Assembly (NCBI GenBank): GCA_023374025.1
Contig: SIJG01000002.1
Coordinates: 1,926,402 to 1,990,401, forward strand
DNA: 64,000 nucleotides
DNA from: Heterodera schachtii
Taxonomy: Eukaryota; Nematoda; Chromadorea; Rhabditida; Heteroderidae
Reading direction: 5' to 3'
A program made the position numbers and the translations under genes. Shown one piece after another: positions 21,997 through 31,878 of the stretch (its first letter is position 1; the number at the start of each line of letters is the position of its first letter). Under the pieces are notes generated by a model, which saw only the letters and a list, made by a program, of their open reading frames with translations, made no database searches and was not told the origin of the DNA.

Positions 21997-23883
21997 ATGA
22001 GTGCCTTCAATTCGTTGAGCAACGGAAAAGATACCATCGGATTGGAACAACTTAAGGCAAATTTTAAAAAAGCGAATTGCCAAATGAATGATTGAAAATT
22101 TAGCCATCAATCGGCGCGAAATTGGCCCAGTCCATTTGGCCATCACTGCAAGACACCGAGCAAAGGATTACGTTGAAACAGTTCGTTGAACGTGCCGAGA
22201 CACTGCTCAATTTGACGCCCGACATGGCCGTCAGAATGCTAATGCCAGCACAAAAATTAGTCGGTTTTTCCAGTGGAAAATGCAATTGACTGGATTTGGT
22301 CCCGCTTTTTGTCCACCGTTTTGACTTTTTCCTTGTCAGGTGACCGCTTGTCTTGAGGCGGAAGGAATCGAAGTTCAAACCGAGGAGGAAAAAGCCTTTT
22401 TGAATTCGCTTGTTGAACATATGGTGATGACTCATGGAGAGCACTTCTACTTTTTTAAACGGCACTTTTGGTAGGAATCAAATGCAAAAACGGCCGATGC
22501 TTTGGTTGATTGGAAGAACACGAATTGTGCTCGGATGTGCCATCCGTTGATCGAACGGGTGCAATCGCTTCTCACTGCCATTCCGTTTAAAGTGAGTTCT
22601 TTGGTTTCGAAATGGCAATTTATAAAGCGATTGGCCCAAAAGCAAGGCCCAAAAATCCATTCGACCATTTTGAACGACGTGCAAATGTTCATCCTTCGTC
22701 ACGCACTTCCCACAACTGTGTTCTTCCCGGACCCATCGCGCCATTCGTCCGACGAGGATTGGCTGCTTCTGTACTCAAGCGCAAGGGATGGGATGAGCAC
22801 GACGAGGTGGGACACCCGGCAAATTCAGAGTGTAAATTAGTCATTGTTTGGAATTTCTCCCTTAATTACGAACTCGACAGATATGTTCCTCTTATCCAAG
22901 TCGATTTTCCGACCAAAATTATATAAATTTTTATGATGGCTAAATAATTTGAAAAACTACAAAATAGTTTTATCGCTAATCACTTAGAAAAGCGGCAGAT
23001 TAAACAAAAACGTTTTTAATGCAAAATTGCACTTATGCTCCAAATGTTTCTTTATCATTTTGCTGTTTTTTTAATTCTTTTAGATTTGAAGCAAAAGTAT
23101 TCGACTATAAGGGCCCTTCCGTGCTGATCCTTCGCCAAAGTTCAAACGATATTTACGCAATTGCGACAGATGAAGAATGGAGGTACACCAAACGAAACGG
23201 AAAAAGGGCGATCGGTCTCAAATTGGGGGAAGAAATGGGTCAAATAAAATTTGCAAAAGGATTTGAATCGGTGAGCCATTGTCTCCCCTTTTTGGGGTGC
23301 CAAAACAATTGATGGATGGACTTTGCCATCCCATTTCATTTTGCCAGTTTTTTTTTCTTTTAAGGCACACCTCAAAAGCATTTGGTGGTCCCTATTCCGT
23401 GCTGTTCCAATTTTCGCCCCAATTCGTCCGTCTCCAATTCCCTCCGCCCGCCATCTCTTGCAATTTCAAGGCCCGCTCTTCGCCGCTTGGCCTTTCCTAT
23501 GGCAACCGTTTGCTGATCGAAGAGGCGATGGCCAACGTCGGGGGAATGGAAGTGTGGGGCTGTGCAGGCGCAGAGACACTGAGGGCACAGAGCAAAACGA
23601 AGCAAAGGCACGCACAGCAGGCGGAACGAAATGCGAAAGTGCGTTTTTGGGGGGGGGGGGGAAGGGAAGCGCAGAAATTGAGACGGTTTTAAAATTATTA
23701 CCCATTAAAATTGAAATATCCAAAAATTCTGAATTGGCACTTTCATTTTCCTTTTTGTTTGTCTTCCCTTCATTCACTCTTTGCTTTTCCCATTTTAAGG
23801 TGCCATTGCCGGGCAAATGGGAGGAGGAAAAGGCAATTTTGGAGATGGCCGGGCACAGATTTTCCAGCGAACGACGCGACTGA
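21997..23883 (+). CDS. MEAK7: TLDc-domain protein of the MEAK7 type
   Basis: Eight exons join in frame to about 369 residues: 21997-22056, 22104-22259, 22340-22423, 22475-22806, 23084-23270, 23365-23403, 23471-23638 and 23800-23883. The N-terminal part is an EF-hand-like helical region (LKPSIGAKLAQSIWPSL, then LKQFVERAETLLN). The TLDc domain starts at LLLYSSARDGMSTTRFEAKV, continues through GPSVLILR and WRY, and closes with the typical EVWG motif (GGMEVWGC). Family members regulate lysosomal and mTOR-linked signalling or protect against oxidative damage; MEAK7 is the closest by architecture. Intron 1 reads best as GC-AG (GCAAAT to TTTAG, 47 bp). The TLDc domain looks shortened between GFES and SIWW, where family members carry a longer loop, so an exon may be missed. 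The N-terminus is shorter than in vertebrate MEAK7, and an upstream exon cannot be excluded. Confidence 0.8.
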
Positions 23884-24282
23884 ACGATGCATTTCGAACG
23901 GACTTTTCTGTCCACCATATTTTCTATGTCTGTGATAACTCCGTGAGTTCTCTTCCCCATTTTATGTCAATTTTTATGAAGCGTAAAAATGATGAGCACA
24001 CATTTTGCGGTTATTTTGCCTTTGCATTGAACTATAATGAGCTGACTGATGGCTTCGTTTCGTTTGTTGACAATTTGTGTGATGCGCGGGTCGGACAAAT
24101 GTCAAATGTCGTCTCATTCTCCCCCCCCCCCCCACCCTTTGCCCCCCTTTTTTTGTCTTCGCCATTTCCTTTTGTTTTGCTCACCTCAAGCGGCTCCCCT
24201 CCATGTCGTCCATTTCGCGCATTAAGAATGGTTTCCGAGAGTTTGAGTTTGTTCGTTGCTAATCATTCACTGCCTTTCCCCC
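23884..24282. other. 3' flank of the TLDc gene
   Basis: No gene recognised. It contains a short C run near 24120-24135. Confidence 0.4.
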
Positions 24283-24668
24283 CGGAGTAGGACAAAACGT
24301 CGTCAGCCGAAACGTCGTCGAACGAATTTTTCGACCATAACTTTTTTCTTTCTCAACCAAATTAAACATTCTTGGTATTATTCGAAAGCATTCGAAAAAT
24401 GTTATTAGCCTGCAAATTTTCAAAATTTTTTATTCATGCACAAAAAAGCAGAGCAAAAAAAAAGTTCGAATTACTGGGTTTTTGAGTTCCTTCTAGCCAT
24501 AACTTTTTTGAAATTTAACGAAAATTTTTGAGATTTTGCAAATTAATAATAAACACATAGAGCTACCGAACAACACCAACAATGCTTAATTTGATAGACA
24601 ATGAACAAAGTTATGGTTCAAAAAGTCTTCCGACGACGTTTCGGCCGACGACGTTTTGGGGTGCACCG
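24283..24668. mobile_element. CGGAG-family foldback MITE with 9-bp target duplication
   Basis: The element begins CGGAGTAGG and ends GTGCACCG. CTTTCCCCC is repeated on both sides (24274-24282 and 24669-24677). The arms carry AAAACGTCGTC-type repeats (24294-24330) that pair with 24630-24657. Next to the arms is CCATAACTTTTTTC followed by TCAACCAAATT and ATTCGAAAGC, a motif set seen again in other elements of this window. The termini match those of the element at 7431-7910. No coding potential. Confidence 0.85.
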
Positions 24669-24677
24669 CTTTCCCCC

Positions 24678-25567
24678 ACCCCTTTCCTCTCTCTCTCTCC
24701 CGCCCCTTTTCTCTTCGCTTGTCCCTTCTCTCTCCTGCCAATTGCCGCCTTTCCCTCTCCCATTTCCGTCTCCACCAATAATTCCCCTCCCCCTTCCCTT
24801 TGCTTTTCTTTTATACAATTTTTCCTCTCTCTCTCTCTCCCGCAAAGTCAAAAGAGAGAGAGAGTGAGTGACTTAACCAAACAACAGATTTATTTGAGTG
24901 TATCGAGAAGGGAAGGGACGGAGTTGGGAGCCGTGCAAATGCGTGTAGAAGAAGCTAATGTTTGGTTGGGCCGTGAGTTGTGGGGAAATGCGCTTGGCAC
25001 GGCTTTATCCCCCCCCCCCCCCCCCCCTCTTTACCCTTTCCCTCTCCATTCTCTGTCTGTCTTTTTGTCCTCTTCCCTCCCTTTTTCTTACTCTCTGTCC
25101 CCCCCCCCCCTCTCATTTTGCTTGCATTGCAACTGTTTTCTCTCCCGTCTCTTCGTCTGTCTGAATTTGATACCCCTTCCCCCCCCCCCCCCCCCCCCCC
25201 CCCCCCGCTCAATCCGTGGTCAATACATTTTCACCTAAATTAAAAATGCATGGAATATATTGTCCCACTATTATAATAAAAATGGATTTATTATTTTATT
25301 ACCTACCGATGTTTTCAAAAGTGAAATTTGTGTCCTAATGATTATGCCTGTTTTGGACCTTTTCTCCCAATCCTTTGCTAATTACACGCTAATTAGAATA
25401 TATTTCTTTCTGCTCATCTCTAAAAAGTATGACTTCTTTCCCATTGTTTCTCCACCGATTCTCTCTTCCAATTTTCGTTTATTTGCATTTTTTAAATTGT
25501 CTCATTTAAATTTATTTTTTTTTTTGCTTTATCCGCCGTTGTGCTGTGCTATTATGATGCGAATTTT
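24678..25567. other. Pyrimidine-rich and poly-C spacer upstream of the kinase gene
   Basis: C/T-rich sequence with homopolymer C runs at about 25010-25027 and 25180-25206, then AT-rich sequence. No gene seen. The kinase promoter should lie in the last few hundred bases. Confidence 0.45.
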
Positions 25568-28156
25568 ATGGGCAACAAAGGTTCTACTGAACAACGGAAC
25601 CGCCAATGTCCTTCTGAGACTGAACTGTCCGATTTCCGATTGACCGGCCAAATTGGCGTCGGCTCATTTGGGAAGGTGCCCTTTTCAATGGCCATTACTT
25701 ATTACATATTTACCTAATTAGGCATCCAATTAAAAATGAACAGAATCCTTAGTTTTTTACTGTATGAAAATGCACTTCATTCATTGTTTTTTAAGGTGTA
25801 CTCTGTTCTGCATAAAGGTAACAATTGCCCCCATTTTTGCCTTATTTGTCCATCCGTCCGTTGTTCGTCCCCAATTCCCCTCCCCCCCCCCCCCCCGAAG
25901 GAATGCGTTTGGAGTACGCACTGAAAGCGATGTGTAAGCGTCGGCTGATCCGTGGTCACCAGGCGGACAGCGTTCTGCTCGGCTTGGAGCAGTTGCAGTC
26001 GCTCACCCACCCGTTCATGTGCGATTTGTCATTTGGCTTTATCCATTAATTGGGGTGGGGAGGATAACCGATCTCTCGTCGGTCTCTTACTGTCTGGTCT
26101 CTCAGTCTTTTCCTCTTGATTTCCACTCTCTCGTCGTTTCCCCTTTTTTCTCTCCATTATAATTAATTATATATTTTTGCTTTGTTTGCCATTCTTTCCC
26201 ATAATTTCCGTCGTTGCCTCTCAGTGCCAACCTGTGGTTCTCCTTCCAGGACGTCAACTACGTGTACATCATCACCGACCTGCTCAGCGGCGGCGACTTG
26301 GCCTTCCATCTCAAATGGCACGGCCGCTTCTCCGAGTCGCGCGCCAAACTGTGAGGAGATGGGAGGCGGAGTGGGGCGGGGCGTGATCCACTCAATTTTT
26401 AATTTTCGAAAATGCCAATTTTTCCGTATCGGGGGGTCTTAAATATAAAATCCACCGTCAAAACATTCATTCCCCGCTTTTTAAAGGCTGATTTGCGAGA
26501 TTTCCTTGGCCTTGGAATACCTGCACAGGCAAAGGTACTGTCAAAAAGTTCTTTTTTTAGCTCATTTGTTTCTCCGCCAATTTTCCCAACCAATTTTCTC
26601 TGTTTCTTAAGAATTGGGCATTTTGATGTGAAACCGGCCAACATAATTCTTGGTTCGTTTTGCGATAGTACAGTACTCGGCTTGGGCTGAGTACTGTATC
26701 GACTGATTTGGCACAATTTTCCTTCGCTTTAGACGAGGAAGGGCACGCCCATCTGAGTGACTTCGGTCTGTCCAAACGACTGCCCCAAGGGCAACTTGTG
26801 CACTCATTCTCCGGTGCTCTGTCGCATTTTGCCAATTTATTTCTTCCTTTCTTTGCCCTGTAGGCACTCGTCCTTACATGGCACCCGAAATTTTGCTCAC
26901 CGCACTTGGCAGAAAGGACGGCTATTCGTTTGAAGTCGACTGGTGGGCATTGGGTCCGTTTCCTCCCCATTTTCCCAATTCTTTTTGGCACTTTTCGCTT
27001 TTTTAGGCACCTGTTTCTACGAAATGTTGCGGGGTCGAATTCCCCACGAATATCCGTCGGCTTTTTCATCGCTTCAGGCAATTCCACTGTTTACATACAA
27101 TATATATATGTCTTCCCCATGTTTTTATAAATGCTTTTCACAGGTGTTGAACATCGTTTTCACTCGTCCCGTGGTGATGCCCGCCCGTTGGCCCTCCGAT
27201 TTGATCTCTTTTCTCCGTTCAATGATCAATCCGGACCCGAGCCGGAGGATCACTTCATTCGCCGCCCTCCGTGCCCATCCGTACATGTCGCGCATTGAAT
27301 GGACCGCCGTTTTTGAACGGTAAGTACCGAACAATACGAAATAGTCAATCATTCGGCAAAGGTGCAAAATATTCGTCCCTTTTTTCAAGGCGTTTCCGAT
27401 CATTTTGCTTCACCAATTTTTGAATGGTTTGGGGTTGAATTCCGACTTACGAAAAATTTTGAGGCCTCGGAATTCCATCCCTGTTACATCCGACCATTGA
27501 ATTAAAAACTGATCAGTGATTGTACCACCAGCGCTTCAAAATCCCCTTTTGATGCTGCCTTTTCAACCATTATTCATTTTAGCAAAATGGTGCCCATTTT
27601 TGCGCCTTCTCGCGACCACCAACACTTTCACCGGGGCGAGCGCGGCTTCCGTGCCACGGTGTCGGCGCCAATCCGAACAAAAGGCGGTGACGCGAGGCGA
27701 CACTTTTTACACCACCCGCAAATCAAAGAGCGCAATTCATCCGACACGGGGAGCGGAAGTAATGGAAAAACAGGGAATAATTGAAGACAGAATGTATAAA
27801 TTAAGCGAAGGGAGAAATTGGTAAATACGAAGAACAGATGGAACGGCTGAGCGCGAAGTTCAAGCAGTTCAACCGGTTCCGTTGCGAAGTCCAACCGGCG
27901 GATGCTCGGCCTTTGCTGGACGAAACGCGGAGAAGCGGCGGGGAGAGAGAGGTGAGGGAATTGCAAATGATAAGGCACAATTAAAAGCAAAGAAACCACA
28001 GACAGTGGAAAGGGGGAACAGCAAAAGCAAAGTGGCCATGTCAGCAACGGCGGAAACACCGCGGGGAGGGAAAAGGAATTGAGGGCAAAGACACAGGCGG
28101 ACCGAATGAGAGCGATGTACCGGGCAAACAATCGCGAAGTGAATTACTCAATGTGA
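25568..28156 (+). CDS. STK32: Serine/threonine kinase of the STK32 (YANK) family
   Basis: The kinase part is in exons 25568-25675, 25796-25817, 25901-26018, 26225-26350, 26487-26534, 26612-26652, 26733-26813, 26864-26953, 27007-27077 and 27144-27319. The protein begins MGNKGST, a good N-myristoylation signal as in vertebrate STK32 (MGANTS). The glycine loop is GVGSFGKVY, the ATP lysine is in YALKAM, and the alpha-C glutamate is in GLEQL. The catalytic loop is HFDVKPAN, with Phe in place of the HRD arginine. SDFGLS, SGTRPYMAPE and DWWALGTCFYEMLRGR follow, and the family-typical HPYM..IEWTAVFER closes the domain. Intron 9 is GC-AG (donor GCAATT at 27078). The C-terminal exons are uncertain: a segment at 27838-27950 (EEQMERLSAKFKQFNRFR) resembles the STK32 tail, and the final stop could be at 27984 or 28156. 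Confidence 0.88.
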
Positions 28157-28438
28157 TATATTCTCCCAAATTTCAGCTATTTGTATGTACATTAATGTAA
28201 GATGCTCATATCCGAACCTTTAAGTACCCATGTTTCTATGTTTTCTCATTATTATTATTTGCCAAGTCTCACAATTTGTGTTACATTTATTCTAAATTAA
28301 ATTAAACAAATAAAAAATTCACTATGAAAACAATTTCTACACCTGTTGTTGAAAGTTACTAGCTTCATCTGCTTGATACCCTTTTCTCAACAATGAATGA
28401 ATGAATTAGGGAATGGAATATATAACCGTATTGAAAGA
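28157..28438. other. Convergent 3' intergenic region
   Basis: AT-rich sequence shared by the 3' ends of the kinase gene (+) and the TTC7-like gene (minus). No further feature seen. Confidence 0.4.
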
Positions 28439-31033
28439 CTAAGGACCAAAAACCCGGGGAATGCTTTGGAATGGAATTAACGGCGTGTTCACGACGAGAG
28501 ATGCGGCGGTTTGAAACGCTTCCAATGCGTCACTGTTGCGGTCGAACTCGGCCATCAGTTTTCCCAAGTCGTGCCAACATTGGAAGTTCAGTGGGTCGAT
28601 AGCCAATGAGTCTCTAAAATCAAATCCAAATTCCCCAAAAAACTTAAAAAGTTGAATGTGCCTGCCCCCTTTCGCTTACCTCAGCATTTTCTCGGCCATT
28701 TTCAAATTGCCGTCCATGTAATACACTTTGCTAAGCAACGCATAGGACGGACAATGCCACGCGCACATTGACAGGGCACCCAAAAAACAATTCCGTGCGT
28801 CTTCGCGGAACTTTCGACTCAGCGCGGCGTCTTTAGTTGCAAATTTTTCGGCACGACTCAAATTCAAATGGCCCTGAAAGATAAAAAGGGAATTTACTTT
28901 GGTCAATGCATTAATAAAAAATTTTATGGGTTGCGCTTTTGAAAAGCAACCAATTGAAAAGTGAGACAATGACTCGGACCTTTAGGTAAAGCGCCTGGTG
29001 GGAATGCGGGTAAATTGCGCATGCCTCCTCCACACACGCCTGAACATCGTGGACCCGGTCAATTTCGATGAAAAATTCAGCCAATTCGACCCAAATGTCC
29101 GCCTGAAATGGGCACAATAAGCCATAAAATGTACATTTGTGTTATTTTCCAACCTGAATCCGAAAAGCGGAGAAACTGATCCAAGATTTGCTTGACGAAG
29201 TGATATTACTCAGCGAATCGGTGGACGGCGGCGCGGCACCAAATTCGGACATTTGTGTGGTGTTGGAGGGATCAATGGCAGAAACATTGTCTAAAGTGTG
29301 GAGGGTGGGAGAATTAATTGGGAAGACAATGGAGAAACTGACCGTTGAGGGAGAAAGAAGTCATTGCGTCGCAAGCGGAATTGGCCAAAAGGGACAGATG
29401 GGCCGAAGGGGTGGCAATGCCAATGGACGCGGTGAGCAGCGGAGTGAGGGGAGTGACCAGCGCGTCTCTGCTGTGGTACTTAAAACACAAAAAATTGCCG
29501 AGAAATTGGACTAGGAATTGCCGTTTTGTTAGCGATGCCATGCCAAAAAATTACAGCCCCCCCCCCCCCCCTCCCTCCTCTCCCCGGCATTACGTTCTGT
29601 TTGCTCAGTGTCATTGTACTGTCCCCAATCCGTGACGCGCCTTCGCCTCCGTTCTCCGCCCCATTTTCATCTTCGGGTGAAAAGCATTCCGCCGGAGGAC
29701 GCGTTTTGCGCCAAAAATAGACCAAATTGCGCGATGTTTGAAGCGCCTCCTCCACCCGACCGTATTTGGCCTCCAATTTAAGCCTGTTTTTTTTTGAAGT
29801 TTATCTCGTAGCAAAAGCATCGCTAACCTCAGCACCAACAGTCCGTAATGTGTGGGAAAGTCGGAGAGGGCGTTGATCACCAATTGCAAAGCGCCTTTGA
29901 AGTCTTTGCGGGCCGTGAAAATCAGTGCCATTAGCATAATGGCGAAGGGATTTTCCATGTCCAGGTTAAGTGCAGTCTGACAGCACTCTTTGGCCAAGTC
30001 CAAATTGCGTGCTGAAACGGGAGAGAAGTGAAGCAATACCAACCAACAAATGGGAAATGGCACGTACAATTTGCATATTCCATGGCACAGTAAAATTGGG
30101 CCAAGTCATCGTAAGGGTCCAATTCGATTGCTTTCTCGAAAAATTTTATGCTTTCCAATGTCAGTGTTTTCTTCTGTTCAAAAAAATAACTGTTGCGTGC
30201 CTTCATACTTAAAGAGTAAAATATTAAATTAAATTTAATGGCATTTTGTCAGTCACCGCACCTGTTGACCATACCGAGAAGAAGGTAACAACGAGCGGAC
30301 AGCCAAGTGTCAGCGGAAAGATTGACCGCTTTAACCGCAGCAGATTCTGCTGAAATAATGTGGATTTAAATAAAAACATTTTATTGTTAGTACTAGTAGT
30401 AAGAGAAAGGATTGTTTATATTAAAACAGTGTGACAGGAAACAACAACTAATCCGGCTTGAAAATCGGTGTTTTTCAAAAAACACTGATATTTTTTTTGG
30501 TGAACTCCATAAACACATTTCTCCAATGCTGCTTAATGCTTAACTCAACAAAACGTACCCAAATTGCAGTCGCCAAAATGTTCGAGTTGAATGCGTGCCA
30601 AATGCATGTAAGCAACGATTGCGTCTTCGTCAGCACCTCCTTTTTGATTCGTTTCTTCTTCCTCTTCCATAGAAATAAATTGTTGCAAAATCTTTGAGAC
30701 GCGAAGGAAGTGTCGCTCGGCAGAAAGTGAAAGCGAAAACTGAAGCCAAGCGAACTTGTCATTTCCATTTAGACGAATTGCTTTTTCGTAGAGACCCGAC
30801 AGAAGGCGATATTGGCGAAGATTGGAAAGTATCCTGACAATCTGAATTTTGCTTGAATATACTTTAATATATACATACATATAAGAAAAAAATACTTGGA
30901 ATTTGTCCAATGCAAAGTCAGTGTCACTGTCCCGAATCTCTGTGAATGATCTGATCAGACTCGGGTCGAGAGTTTGGCTGTCTCGGCCATCAACTGCGTA
31001 TCTTGTGCCAAACTGACTTTCTTTGTTGCCCAT
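28439..31033 (-). CDS. TTC7: TPR protein of the TTC7 family, N-terminally short
   Basis: Minus-strand exons encode successive TPR helices. In order these include LRQYRLLSGLYEKAIRLNG, SIKFFEKAIELDPYDDLAQF, AKECCQTALNLDMENPFA, FKGALQLVINALSDFPTHYG, ADIWVELAEFFIEIDRVHD, HPHQALYLKGHLNLS-like repeats and MAEKMLRDSLAIDPLNFQCW. The end, SLVVNTPLIPFQSIPRVFGP, matches the conserved TTC7 terminus (PFTIIPRVL). TTC7 holds EFR3 and PI4K III-alpha together at the plasma membrane (family knowledge). Vertebrate TTC7 is about 840 residues; this model starts at MGNKESQ and lacks roughly the first 350. The ATG at 31033 is preceded by a TTTTAG site that looks like a spliced-leader acceptor, which supports a real 5' end here, but distant upstream exons are not excluded. 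Large introns (for example 29290-29640) contain G/C runs. Confidence 0.83.
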
Positions 31034-31127
31034 TAAATAAATTTCTCTCACTAAAATTGAGAAATGACCGCATTTGCCATAGTAAACATTAGAGAAATCA
31101 ACAATTTTTCTTGTCTAATGTTATAAA

Positions 31128-31755
31128 TAGGGATCGGATTTTTAGTTTTTTAACTATTTTTTCTGCGGCTTTAACTCGACGAGAAATGCACGAAAAACAC
31201 ATTCTTTTTCGAAAATTTTTCGTTTTTAGTGCCACTATTCATCACTAGGAATCACTATTTTGGAGCTTCGCCACTAAAAAAAACTATTTCGGAAGTTGGC
31301 CACTAAAATAATTTTTCGCCACTATTTTGGCGTTTCGCCACTATTTTTGCCATTATTTTGGCATTTTTTGGAAATTTCCCAAAAAATGGAATAAAAACAA
31401 AAAATACACCCCAAAAATCGACCTAAAAATTCAAAAAATACACCCCTAAGAATCGACCTAAAATTTTTCAAAAAATACACCCTCTAAGAATGGGAAAAAT
31501 TTCACAAAAATTCTTCCCCCAACTATTTTTTCCTTGTTCAATATTTGCTAAGAAAATATTTTGTAATTGCAATCAGTGAATAAAATTGTTTGCCTTAATT
31601 TTACATTATTTTCAAATAAAAAAACAGCTATTTAAAAAATTACACCTCTAAATTTGGAACTTTTTCGCCACTATTTTCGCCACTATTTTGGCATTTTTTT
31701 GTCACTATTTAGTTAATTATTTTGGGATTTTTTATCACTAAAAATCCGATCCCTA
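31128..31755. mobile_element. hAT-like MITE between divergent genes
   Basis: Ends are TAGGGATCGGATTTTTAGT and its complement (right end CCGATCCCTA). The octamer GTTATAAA is duplicated exactly (31120-31127 and 31756-31763). The interior has repeated CGCCACTATTTTGGC-type motifs and AT-rich filler, with no coding capacity. It sits between the 5' ends of the TTC7-like and PWP2 genes. Confidence 0.88.
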
Positions 31756-31878
31756 GTTATAAAGCATTTCCTTGGTTAATTTGCGTAAATTCAATTTTTG
31801 CATTTAATTTAATTTACGTTTTAAAGATTCAAAATAATGAATTATAAATTTTGTTTCTTCTAAAATTGATGCTCAGAA

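Noticed and set aside
24582..25238. A 218-residue frame rich in Pro/Ser/Leu.
   Set aside because: It starts in a transposon arm and runs through poly-C tracts, so it is a compositional artefact.
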